Assembly (NCBI GenBank): GCA_041581135.1
Contig: JBFGCM010000040.1
Location: 1 to 30,190, forward strand
Direction: 5' to 3'
Length of the DNA: 30,190 bases
From: JBFGCM01 sp041581135
GTDB lineage: Bacteria; Actinomycetota; Acidimicrobiia; Spongiisociales; UBA5794
Shown here: one piece after another, positions 8,286 through 16,620 of the stretch
Position numbering within the stretch: position 1 is the first letter of the stretch
How the letters are laid out: every line of letters starts with the position of its first letter
The notes under the pieces: model-generated
Told to the model about the DNA's origin: nothing
The model's input: only the letters and a program-made list of their open reading frames with translations
Database searches by the model: none
Translations under genes and position numbers: made by a program

Positions 8286-9665
8286 CTGCAGCACCCCGCA
8301 TCGTTCCGAGACCCGGACGGCACAGTCTTCGTCGCCGAGCATTCGATCGAACGCCTCTTCCGAAGCTCCGAAGCCCACCGTACGTGTCTGCAGGCCATGA
8401 ACGCTCCGTTCGCGATCGCGGCGATCGATTCGGGCACCCTGCTGGCGGCCCGGACCATCGAACCAGAGCAGGTGCCCAACGGTTTCGCCGGTGGAGTGAG
8501 CAGCCGCCGGCTCGATTTCGTCACCGACCCCAGGGAATGGTCCTTCGAGATGCGGAAAGACGCCGCTCTCGTGACACTCGAGCTCTCCGAGCACGCTCTC
8601 GGCGACGGTTTCGAGATGAAGGACGCCTCCGCCTTCAACGTGCTGTTCGAGGGTTGCCGGCCTCGGTTCATCGACCACGGTTCCTTTCGAGATTCGTACT
8701 CCGGGCACTGGCCCGGTTACAGCCAGTTCGGCGATCATTTCATGAACCCGCTGCTCATCGAGGCTGGGGCAGGGGTTCCAACCGCCCGCATCGGCTTCGG
8801 CGTCGACGGGGTGCCACTCGACGTTGCCACGGCGGCGCTCCGCGGTACCGGCCGACTCAAGAAGGGCACCATGGCGTGGGTCTGGAGACGAGGGATGGCC
8901 GACCGGGTGTCGAAGAAGGTCGATGCCGACGCAGGCGAGCGACTGGCCGCCGCGGAGCTGCCCCGCGCCACGGTGCAAGGAATGCTGCGCAAGGCTCGCA
9001 CCGTCGTCGAAGGTCTCTCCAGCGCCACGCCAAGCTTCTGGCGTGACTATGAATCGGCGTCATGTCCATACGACGCTGCCGAGTCGGCGAAGAAGCGAGC
9101 GCTGGTGGACGAGTGGGCTCGCCTGATCGACACCCGTCGTTGCGCGCTCGACGTGGGATGCAACGTCGGCACGTTCAGCGAGACCCTCGCCGGCCACTTC
9201 GATCGGGTCATCGCCATCGACAACGATTCCGTGGCGATCGACCTTCTCTACCGTCGCGCCGGAACGGCGCCGTGGGGTGATCGGGTGACGCCCGCCGTCG
9301 TGGACATGGCGCAACCGACGCCGGCCATGGGCTGGATGAACCGGGAACGCCAATCCTTCCTGGAGCGGCTTGGCGTGGTCGACCTCTCTGTGTGGTTGGC
9401 GGTGCTGCACCACCTGATGTTGAGCGGCGGCATCCCACTCTCCGAGCTCGTAGCCCTCATGGGTCGGATCTCCCGGTTCGCCATCGCAGAGCACATCGCG
9501 CCGGAAGACCAGTCGGTGAGGTCGATGACCGCCGGTCGCCGCTGGGCACGCGTACCAGACGTTCGCGACTTCGAGGCCGAGCTGGATCAGCAAGGTCTCG
9601 CTGTGCTGCGCAGCGAAAAGACGTCGGAGACCCGCACGCTCATGTTGCTCGAATGTCCTGGCTGA
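8286..9665 (+). CDS. Two-domain protein with C-terminal class I SAM methyltransferase
   Basis: About 459 residues if it starts where protein-like sequence begins. The C-terminal half is a SAM methyltransferase: motif I LDVGCNVGTF (Asp289), then RVIAIDND and a VWLAVLHHL segment. The N-terminal half opens with SFRDPDGTVF, a motif I associate with methyltransferases found beside glycan or surface-modification genes, and includes FIDHGSF. The start is uncertain. Sequence before residue QHPASFRDP is not protein-like in this frame (it lies over the microprotein gene), the only upstream canonical starts are GTG 8184 and TTG 8130, and the first ATG (8397) would remove the conserved SFRDPDG block. A CTG at 8286, two bases after the microprotein stop, is the best-placed start, possibly through translational coupling. 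The end overlaps the next gene by 13 bp. Confidence 0.75.
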   Translation: MQHPASFRDPDGTVFVAEHSIERLFRSSEAHRTCLQAMNAPFAIAAIDSGTLLAARTIEPEQVPNGFAGGVSSRRLDFVTDPREWSFEMRKDAALVTLELSEHALGDGFEMKDASAFNVLFEGCRPRFIDHGSFRDSYSGHWPGYSQFGDHFMNPLLIEAGAGVPTARIGFGVDGVPLDVATAALRGTGRLKKGTMAWVWRRGMADRVSKKVDADAGERLAAAELPRATVQGMLRKARTVVEGLSSATPSFWRDYESASCPYDAAESAKKRALVDEWARLIDTRRCALDVGCNVGTFSETLAGHFDRVIAIDNDSVAIDLLYRRAGTAPWGDRVTPAVVDMAQPTPAMGWMNRERQSFLERLGVVDLSVWLAVLHHLMLSGGIPLSELVALMGRISRFAIAEHIAPEDQSVRSMTAGRRWARVPDVRDFEAELDQQGLAVLRSEKTSETRTLMLLECPG

Positions 9666-11107
9666 AGACGCTTGCGCTGAGCCTCGGCATCGCCGCCATC
9701 CCCGTCATCGGTCTGGCCCGCACCGCAGCCGTCATCGTCTGGTCCGCGCCGCTGACCGCAGGCAGGGCAGCGGTGATGCTCCTGCTCATCGGAGGTGCAT
9801 GGTTCGCCCTGGCGATACTCGCCGGGAGGGCATTCCCCCGACACCGCACTGCTGCCGTGTCCGCCGTCGGATGGTTCGCCTTGGCGTTCCTCCACGTCGG
9901 TCAGCTGCGCGAACCACTCCAGGGCGCCGGCTGGGTCGAGAGGTGGCATTGGCTCATCGTCCTCATCGCGGCGGGCGGGATCGCAGTCTGGATCGCCACC
10001 AGGTTCGAGAACCAGACGCGCTATCTGACGACCTTCATCCCGATCTTGGTCGCGCTGCAGCTCGTGCTGCTGGTGGTCGATCTGGTCAAGCTCGACGAGC
10101 CGGCTCCTGTTGCCGCCGCGCCTGCCGAAGCCACGGTGGGAACGCCCCCTTCGATCTGGGTGATCATGCTGGATGCCCATGCCTCACCCAAGGTGCTCCG
10201 TGACCTGCATGACGTCGACATCTCCGCATCCACGGCGCGCCTGGAGGCCGCCGGTTTCCGAGTGTGGGACGACGCCCGGTCCAACTACTCGCATACGCTC
10301 GTCTCCATCCCCAGCCTGTTGAGTGGCGCAGTGTGGGACCCACCGACCGTGGAGGCTTCCTACGGAGAGATGCTTGCCGGCCTCCACGGTGACACCCCCG
10401 TCGTGAGATCCCTGCGAGATGCCGGTCTCACGGTGCGGATGATTCCGGCCAACTGGAGCCGCAGCCACTGTGGCAGTGCCATCGACGTGTGCTTCGGCGA
10501 TCCCCGGTACGACGAGCACTGGCACTTCCTCATTCAATCGACTCCGCTACCGGACCTGTTCAGCGGCGCTCTCGCCCACCCTTGGCCCACCGACGGTCTC
10601 GAGACATTGAAGTCGATCACTCGCTTCAGCCACCCCGGTCCCCACTTCACGTTCGTGCACTCGTTGGCGTCTCACCCGCCGGCAGTGATCGGACCCGACT
10701 GCAGCGGTGTGTCCGAGCGAGACGGGCGGCTCGCCGATCAGCTTCGCTGCACCCACGACGCGGTGTTCGCCGCTCTCGACTCGATCGACCTGACCACCGA
10801 TGTCGTGATCATCACCGCCGACCATGGCTACGCAGTCGGTGACCTGTCGCTGGCTCCTGCACTGTGGTCCGATGCCATGGCCCGTGACCGGTTCAGTGCG
10901 TTCACCGCGATCTCCACACCCGACGACTGCGAGTCCGGCATACCCGAGAACCTGTCGACGGCGCAGATCCTGCCTGCAGTGCTCAATTGCTACGGCGGCG
11001 ACGTGCCGGTTCCCGAGCACCGATTCCTCAAGGTGAATCACATCAGCCACGGTGGCGTGGGTGCCACCCAGCTCGACTGGGACGGGTGGTCGGTCTACGC
11101 GCCGTGA
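9653..11107 (+). CDS. Membrane sulfatase / phosphoglycerol-transferase-like enzyme
   Basis: A 484-residue protein with five predicted membrane helices (about 6-30, 36-58, 66-84, 98-116, 124-146) and then an extracytoplasmic alkaline-phosphatase-superfamily domain. Metal-site landmarks are Asp174 in VIMLDAHASP, a candidate nucleophile Thr215 in SNYSHTLVSIPS, the HSLASHPP His motif (336-343) and Asp390-His391 in TADHG. The Thr-type nucleophile region and the membrane anchor resemble LtaS-like and related phospho-group transferases more than the Cys/Ser-formylglycine sulfatases (no CxPxR is present). It starts inside the end of the methyltransferase gene (13-bp overlap), so it is the third member of a tight unit. 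It probably modifies a lipid-linked or surface glycan; the substrate is unknown. Confidence 0.82.
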   Translation: MSWLKTLALSLGIAAIPVIGLARTAAVIVWSAPLTAGRAAVMLLLIGGAWFALAILAGRAFPRHRTAAVSAVGWFALAFLHVGQLREPLQGAGWVERWHWLIVLIAAGGIAVWIATRFENQTRYLTTFIPILVALQLVLLVVDLVKLDEPAPVAAAPAEATVGTPPSIWVIMLDAHASPKVLRDLHDVDISASTARLEAAGFRVWDDARSNYSHTLVSIPSLLSGAVWDPPTVEASYGEMLAGLHGDTPVVRSLRDAGLTVRMIPANWSRSHCGSAIDVCFGDPRYDEHWHFLIQSTPLPDLFSGALAHPWPTDGLETLKSITRFSHPGPHFTFVHSLASHPPAVIGPDCSGVSERDGRLADQLRCTHDAVFAALDSIDLTTDVVIITADHGYAVGDLSLAPALWSDAMARDRFSAFTAISTPDDCESGIPENLSTAQILPAVLNCYGGDVPVPEHRFLKVNHISHGGVGATQLDWDGWSVYAP

Positions 11108-11128
11108 TGCGGCCCGCCCCCTTCGGCT

Positions 11129-12523
11129 CTACTCGGTGCGCCGCCACCCGGCCTCTGCGTACGACGTACGAGCCGCTGCGGCATACGGGACCGGGCTCAC
11201 GATGGCGCGGATCGGTGTTTGCTGGTGACGCTCCACCGTGGGTTTCGTCGTGCCTCCGTCGGGCTCGCCCCACACCAGCGTCACTTCCGTACCGGGCGTC
11301 GCGTATTCCGGGTCCAGCACTGCAAGCGTCAGCATCCTCCGCTCGTTCGAGCTGTATCCGATCCATGTCGACAGCCCGACCTCCTCGTCGTCGACCAGCA
11401 CCGTGTCGAAGGGGTGCATGGCGTACACCGCAGACGGAAAGTCCATGTATTTGGCGCGCTCTGGCTCGAACAGTTGCATCCCGATGCAGCGCAGCGCATC
11501 GTCATTGTCGAGCGCCAGGGTCACCTTCTGCCGGTGGGCACCGTCGGCCATCCGTTCGAGGGCATCCCGACCGATGAAGTCGTGGTCGAACTTGAGGATG
11601 TGGCCATACCCCAGATCCCACGGCGTCAGGTAGTAGTCCTCGATGTCGTCCGATACGAAGCTGCCGCCGATCGACGCCCGCGCTTCGTAGCCGCTTGCGG
11701 GGAGCCATTCTCGGTACTCCTGCATCGCATCCGACGAATAGACCGCCGGCAGCGGCGAGGGGATCCATCCTGATTCGAGGGTGTTCGACGAATACGCCCG
11801 ACCGCCCACGAGGCGCATCCCGAACTCCTCACCCGCCTCGATGAGTGCGGTCCGGACTGCCGCGCCGTCCTCCCACGGTCCGAACAACTCGAAGCCGGGC
11901 TGGCCGGCCATCCCGTGTCGCAGGGCGCGCGCTTGTCTTCCCGCGATCGATACGTCGGTCATCCGAAAGAAGCGAAGATCGGGTGGAGGGGCGCCGAGCG
12001 CCTTCTCCATCGTCGGGAGGGCGTTCGGTCCCTGGATCTGGAACCGATACGACCTGCGGTGACTCTTGTCCTGGCGGGCCGCCATTCTCTCGTCGAGCTC
12101 CAGCTCGACATCGTATCCACCCGTTTCGGCGTGGTACGTGACCCAGTTCAGGGTCGGTGCCCGCCCTACGAGGTTGAACTCATCGTCGTTCAGATAGAAG
12201 AGAATGACGTCGCCGATGACGTAACCGTCGTGGCTACACGGAATGAATTGTTTCGCCTGATTCACCTCGAAGTTGCTGAAGCTGTTGATGCCCAGCGCAG
12301 TGAAGAGATCGAGGGCGCCCGGCCCGGAGACGGCGAGGTCGGCCATGTGATAGCTCTGGTTGTAGAGGACGCAGGTCTGCTGCCACGCTTCTTGCTCGTC
12401 GCGCCAGTTCGTGTACTCAGGCGGCACGCCCGGGTACACATTCGGACCGGCTTGCGAGTTTCGCAGCATCGCAACCGGACCACCGGCGGCGCGGATCGCG
12501 TCGTCGAGGTTGTGGATCTCCAT
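11129..12523 (-). CDS. LigM-like tetrahydrofolate-dependent aryl O-demethylase, divergent paralogue
   Basis: A 464-residue GcvT-fold protein that aligns along its length with LigM/DesA of Sphingobium, which move the methyl of vanillate, 3-O-methylgallate or syringate to tetrahydrofolate. Shared blocks are AMLRNSQAGPNVYPG, the HM pair after the first sheet, GRAP, FQIQGPNA, LRHGMAG.PG, RAYSSNTLESGWIPSPLPA and KFDHDFIGRDALE. Residues matching the LigM catalytic set, as I recall it, are His59, Arg121 and Tyr244, all present. Start ATG 12523 is preceded by GAGGAGGGG; the longer frame to 12550 has no such site. It lies 71 bp downstream of the luciferase-like gene, probably in one transcript. It departs from LigM around residues 26-40, so its substrate may differ (syringate or another methoxylated acid). 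Confidence 0.88.
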   Translation of the reverse strand: MEIHNLDDAIRAAGGPVAMLRNSQAGPNVYPGVPPEYTNWRDEQEAWQQTCVLYNQSYHMADLAVSGPGALDLFTALGINSFSNFEVNQAKQFIPCSHDGYVIGDVILFYLNDDEFNLVGRAPTLNWVTYHAETGGYDVELELDERMAARQDKSHRRSYRFQIQGPNALPTMEKALGAPPPDLRFFRMTDVSIAGRQARALRHGMAGQPGFELFGPWEDGAAVRTALIEAGEEFGMRLVGGRAYSSNTLESGWIPSPLPAVYSSDAMQEYREWLPASGYEARASIGGSFVSDDIEDYYLTPWDLGYGHILKFDHDFIGRDALERMADGAHRQKVTLALDNDDALRCIGMQLFEPERAKYMDFPSAVYAMHPFDTVLVDDEEVGLSTWIGYSSNERRMLTLAVLDPEYATPGTEVTLVWGEPDGGTTKPTVERHQQTPIRAIVSPVPYAAAARTSYAEAGWRRTE

Positions 12524-12594
12524 CGTGCCCCTCCTCTCGAGCGCCCACATCCCGCGGCATGATTGTCGCGCGTTGTCGGCGGTGCCGCAGTGCC

Positions 12595-13443
12595 CTACTG
12601 CCGGTTAGCTTCCAGCGCTTTCGCCAGCGGCTCCAGCAGGGTCGCCAGGTAGGGGCCGCGCATCGAGAAGATGACCACGTCCACGCCCACCTCACCGAAA
12701 TGCATAGCCTGCTCGGCGAGCGCGGTCGGATCTGCGTCCGCCGGCCACATCAGGTGAACCGACCGTCGAATCTCGGTGGGATCGCGGCCGACGGCCCGGC
12801 AATGGCCGAGGAGCACCTCGTTGAGGCGAACCCACTCTGCAGGCTCGCCGGGAAACATCGCATCCCAGTAGTCGGCGTACTTGGCGACGGTGCGGAGGGT
12901 TCGCTTCTCACCCTTCCCGCCGATCACGATCGGCGGCGTCGGGTGTTGGAGGGGCTTCGGTTCGCAGCGGGCGTCGGTCAGCTGGTAGTAGCGGCCGTCA
13001 AACGTCGTCGTCTCCTCGGTGAGCAGCTTGACGATGACCTCCACCCCCTCGTCGAAGCGGTCCATTCGCTCCTTCATGGTTCCCAGCGGGATCCCGTAGG
13101 CGTTCGACTCGGGTTCGAACCAGCCGGCGCCGAGGCCGAGGTTGAGGCGACCGCCCGAGATGATGTCGAGGCTCGCCGCCATGTTCGCGGTCACCGCAGG
13201 ATGGCGGTAGTGCATGCCGTTGACCATGGCTCCGACCCGGATCCGTGTGGTTGCCTGGGTCAGCGCAGCGAGGGTCGTCCAGCCCTCAAGGCACGGTCCG
13301 TCCTCCGGCGGGGTGAGCGGGTAGAAGTGGTCGAAGTTCCAGGCCTCTTCGAAGACCTCCATCTCATCAGCAGCGCGCCACACGTCGAGCAAGTCGGACC
13401 AGGCGGCGTGCTGCGGTGGCGTCTTGACGGCGAAACCGACCAT
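12595..13443 (-). CDS. LLM-class (luciferase-like) F420-dependent oxidoreductase
   Basis: A 282-residue TIM-barrel flavin/F420 oxidoreductase. Visible features are the N-terminal FAVKTPPQ strand, AWNFDHFYPL, the LGLGAGWFEPE block typical of actinobacterial LLM-F420 proteins, and PIVIGGKGEKRTL near residue 170. These enzymes use cofactor F420 or FMN to reduce or oxidise small organic substrates. GAGGAG lies eight bases before the ATG at 13443. It is the first gene of a two-gene unit with the downstream LigM paralogue and is divergent from the flavin monooxygenase, which suggests a role in handling an aromatic intermediate. The cofactor choice is inferred from family; the substrate is unknown. 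A TAGGGT hexamer at 13476-13471 is a weak -10 candidate. Confidence 0.85.
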   Translation of the reverse strand: MVGFAVKTPPQHAAWSDLLDVWRAADEMEVFEEAWNFDHFYPLTPPEDGPCLEGWTTLAALTQATTRIRVGAMVNGMHYRHPAVTANMAASLDIISGGRLNLGLGAGWFEPESNAYGIPLGTMKERMDRFDEGVEVIVKLLTEETTTFDGRYYQLTDARCEPKPLQHPTPPIVIGGKGEKRTLRTVAKYADYWDAMFPGEPAEWVRLNEVLLGHCRAVGRDPTEIRRSVHLMWPADADPTALAEQAMHFGEVGVDVVIFSMRGPYLATLLEPLAKALEANRQ

Positions 13444-13564
13444 GTGGGTACTCCTCGTTGCTCGCGGGCGACCCTAGCGAGCCGAATGAAGCAGTATCGC
13501 TGCGGAGGGGGCGTCTCCCGTTACGGTGGCGCCGAACGGCCGAACGCCATCGACGGGAAGCGTT

Positions 13565-15142
13565 GTGACGACCGAACACACCCAAGTCGCCATCGTGGGG
13601 GGAGGCCCGGTGGGCCTCGGGCTCGCGGTCGAGCTGGGTGGGCGCGGTGTTGCCGTCACGGTGCTGGAGAAGCACGAGTCCCTCCATCACATACCGAAAG
13701 GTCAGAACCTCACGCAGCGCACGATGGAGCATTTTCGATCGTGGGGCATCGAGCACGACATTCGGGCGGCTCGAGTGATGCCACAGGGCTATCCGGCGTC
13801 AGGCGTGAACGCCTATGGGAACCTGATGAGCGACTACGCACATTCGTGGTTCCGGCGTAGCGAGGTAGGCCAGTACTACTTCGCGGCGAATGAGCGACTC
13901 CCTCAGTACCTCACCGAAGCGGTGCTGAGGGAGCGGGTAGCCCGACTCCCGTCCGTGACCACCCGATACGGCGCCGAGGTGACCGCTCTGGAACAGCATG
14001 AGGACGGTGCACAGGTGCTCATCGGTGAGGAGATCCTCAGTGCCGATTACGTGGTGGGTTGCGACGGGAGCCGCTCGTTGGTGCGAGAGCAGGCCGGGAT
14101 CGCCGAGGAACGATCCGACCACGACAGGCGCATGGTGCTGCTCGTGTTCCGCTCCCGAGAGCTGCACGAGGTGCTGGAAACGCGCTTCGGTCGCGTGTCG
14201 ATCTTCAACGTGCTGCATCCGGACCTCGACGGATACTGGCGCTTCCTGGGCAGGGTGGATGTGGGCGAGGGCTGGTTCTTCCACGCTCCCGTGGCGCCCG
14301 ATGCGACCACAGACACGCTGGACTACCGGGCGCTGTTGTGGGCCACGGTGGGCTCGGAGTTCGCCCTGGACCTCGACTACATCGGGTTCTGGGACCTCCG
14401 CATCGCCATCGCCGACACCTACCGCAACGGCCGGATCTTCATAGCCGGTGACGCCGCACACAGCCATCCGCCCTATGGCGGCTACGGGATCAACACGGGC
14501 TTCGAGGACGCCCGCAACCTCGGGTGGAAGTTGGCGGCGGTGCTCGATGGATGGGGCGGGTCCGAACTACTGGATTCGTACACCGCCGAGCGTCGACCGG
14601 TGTTCATCTCGACCGCACGCGACTTCATCGAGGCGTTCATCGAGAACGACCGGGCGTTCATCGCTGAGCACGACCCGGGTACCGACAGGACCGCCTTCGC
14701 AGCGGCATGGAATCAACGCCGGTCTGGATCGAACCGGGCGGTTCTCGATTTCGAGCCACACTACGAAGGCTCGCCCATCGTGTACGGCCCTCAGGGCGGC
14801 GTGTCCGGCGCGATCGGGTCACATTCGTTCGCCATCCGCGCCGGTCATCACCTCCCGCCGCGTCCGCTGACCTCCGGCAACGACCTCTTTGACGCCCTTG
14901 GTTCCGATTTCACCGTGATCGCTGCGGCCGGAGCCGATGTCCAGTGGCGAGATTTCGCAGCCGCAGCGCATCGACATGGCATCCCACTGACGTTGGTATC
15001 GGACTCGTTCGACGACGCGGGACCGCCGCAGCCGCCGTTGGTGGTCGTCCGACCCGACCTCTTCGTGGCGTGGGTCGACGACGGCGCACCGTACGACGCG
15101 GCCACCGTTTTGCGCCGTGTGGTGGGTGCTGCCTCCGGCTAG
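13565..15142 (+). CDS. Class A FAD-dependent aromatic monooxygenase (phenol hydroxylase / MhpA-like)
   Basis: A 525-residue flavoprotein hydroxylase. The FAD motif AIVGGGPVGLG is near residue 10, the DG motif VVGCDGSRSLV near 166, and the GD motif RIFIAGDAAHSHPP near 300 with GGYGINTGFEDARNLGWKL following. The C-terminal 130 residues fit the thioredoxin-like tail of the PheA/TfdB/MhpA group, giving a longer protein than PobA. Such enzymes hydroxylate a phenolic ring using NAD(P)H and O2. I chose the GTG at 13565 because GGGAAG precedes it by four bases; the GTG at 13526 would add an atypical 13-residue extension. It converges with the LigM gene at 15139 and shares its stop bases. The substrate is unknown; a methoxyphenol or demethylated product is likely from context. 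Confidence 0.88.
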   Translation: MTTEHTQVAIVGGGPVGLGLAVELGGRGVAVTVLEKHESLHHIPKGQNLTQRTMEHFRSWGIEHDIRAARVMPQGYPASGVNAYGNLMSDYAHSWFRRSEVGQYYFAANERLPQYLTEAVLRERVARLPSVTTRYGAEVTALEQHEDGAQVLIGEEILSADYVVGCDGSRSLVREQAGIAEERSDHDRRMVLLVFRSRELHEVLETRFGRVSIFNVLHPDLDGYWRFLGRVDVGEGWFFHAPVAPDATTDTLDYRALLWATVGSEFALDLDYIGFWDLRIAIADTYRNGRIFIAGDAAHSHPPYGGYGINTGFEDARNLGWKLAAVLDGWGGSELLDSYTAERRPVFISTARDFIEAFIENDRAFIAEHDPGTDRTAFAAAWNQRRSGSNRAVLDFEPHYEGSPIVYGPQGGVSGAIGSHSFAIRAGHHLPPRPLTSGNDLFDALGSDFTVIAAAGADVQWRDFAAAAHRHGIPLTLVSDSFDDAGPPQPPLVVVRPDLFVAWVDDGAPYDAATVLRRVVGAASG

Positions 15143-16542
15143 TCGGTCGAAGCACTACGCCAGCCGGAGGCGTAGGACTCCCTTGCATCCCGGGAGTACG
15201 GGGTGGGCGCCACCCGCACCCTGATCTCCGTCTGCCGGTGGCGTTCCACCGTGGTCTTGGCGGTGCCCCCGTCCTCCTCACCCCACACCAGCGTCAGCTC
15301 GTCACCCACCTTCACATCGGGGTCGACCACGCCGAGCGAGATGAATGCGCGGTCGTTGAAGGTATAGCCGCTGAACATGGAGAAGCCGACCACTTCGCCG
15401 TCGCGTTCGACCCGGTCGTACGTAGCCGAGGTGTAGTTCGACAGCGGGAGATCGATGTGCTTGAAGTTCTCACCGGGTGGGTCGAACAACGATTGCCACA
15501 CCCGGACGACGTCGTCGGGGTTCCATTCGAGCGTGACCTTGTGGCGCTGTGGCACGTCGGCAATGCGCTCCAAAGCGTCGCGGCCGATGAAGTCGTGGTC
15601 GAACTTGACGTAGAAACCGTACCCCAGGGCGTGTGGTGTCAAGTAGTAGTCCTCGATGTCGTCGGACACGAAGCTGCCACCTATCGACCCGGCCGCCTCG
15701 TAGCTGTCGGCGGGGAGCCACTCCCGGTAGGGCCGCATGGCTTCGCCGGTGTACACGGCGGGAAGCGGGGACGGGATCCACCCTGACTCCAGCGTGTTCG
15801 TGGCGTACGCCCGCGATCCGACCTGTACCAATCCGAGATCCTCGCCGGCTTCGAGGATCGCCGCCTTCACCTCGTCGCTCTGCGCATACGGCCCCCAGAT
15901 CTCCACGCCGGGCTCTCCCGCCATACCGTGGTGGAAGGCGGGAATCGTCCTGCCGCCGATCCGCATCGTCCCGACGTGGAAGAACTTGATGTCGTCGAGC
16001 GGCCCGCCGTTGAGCTTCTCGATCACGTGCTTCGCGTTCGGTCCCTGGATCTGATATCGGTAGTGGCGGCGGATCACAGGGTTCTTGCCAGGCCGAGATG
16101 GTGAGCGGTCGTCGCGCTCGAACGAGACGTCCTCGTCGCCGGTCTCGGCGTGGAACTGCACCCAGTTCACGGTCGGAACCCGGCCCACCATGGTGAAACG
16201 CTCGACGGCCTCCCGAAAGAGGATGACATCGCCGATCACGTGGCCATCGTGGCTGCACGGCACGAAGTGCTTGGCCTTCGAGGTCGTGAAATCAGCGAAG
16301 CTGTTGATGGCCAGCCGGGACAGCAGGTCGAGGGCACCAGGACCCTTGACGGTGAGCTCGGCCATGTGATGGGATTGGTCGTAGAGGACTGCGGCTTCGC
16401 GCCAGGCCCGCTGCTCGTCGCGCCAGTTGCTGAACTCGGGGGCTACCACCGGATACACATAGGCTCCGATCCGAGAGTTCCGCAGCATGGCGACCGGGTT
16501 GTCCGCCGCCTGCAGCACGTCCTCGAGGCTCTTCTTGCTCAC
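15139..16542 (-). CDS. ligM: LigM-type vanillate / 3-O-methylgallate O-demethylase (THF-dependent)
   Basis: A 467-residue GcvT-fold enzyme closely resembling Sphingobium LigM (about 471 residues), predicted to demethylate vanillate to protocatechuate while making 5-methyl-THF. LigM-like blocks include IGAYVYPVVAPEFSNW, QSHHMAEL, YQIQGPNA, HHGMAGEPGVEIWGPY, GSRAYATNTLESGWIPSPL and FSMFSGYTFND. The residues matching the LigM catalytic set as I recall it, His59, Arg121 and Tyr246, are present. Start GTG 16542 follows an AAGGAGGA site; the frame upstream of it (to 16581) lacks one. It lies 78 bp downstream of the aldehyde dehydrogenase, likely co-transcribed, and converges with the flavin monooxygenase. 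Of the two paralogues this one is nearer to LigM. Vanillate versus 3-O-methylgallate or syringate cannot be settled from sequence alone. Confidence 0.9.
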   Translation of the reverse strand: MSKKSLEDVLQAADNPVAMLRNSRIGAYVYPVVAPEFSNWRDEQRAWREAAVLYDQSHHMAELTVKGPGALDLLSRLAINSFADFTTSKAKHFVPCSHDGHVIGDVILFREAVERFTMVGRVPTVNWVQFHAETGDEDVSFERDDRSPSRPGKNPVIRRHYRYQIQGPNAKHVIEKLNGGPLDDIKFFHVGTMRIGGRTIPAFHHGMAGEPGVEIWGPYAQSDEVKAAILEAGEDLGLVQVGSRAYATNTLESGWIPSPLPAVYTGEAMRPYREWLPADSYEAAGSIGGSFVSDDIEDYYLTPHALGYGFYVKFDHDFIGRDALERIADVPQRHKVTLEWNPDDVVRVWQSLFDPPGENFKHIDLPLSNYTSATYDRVERDGEVVGFSMFSGYTFNDRAFISLGVVDPDVKVGDELTLVWGEEDGGTAKTTVERHRQTEIRVRVAPTPYSRDARESYASGWRSASTD

Positions 16543-16620
16543 CGGTCCTCCTTCTGCTCCCCCTCTGTGCCTCAAACTCAAGCTACTCCGAACCGGGTGC
16601 AGGGTCCCAGGACTGCGTGG

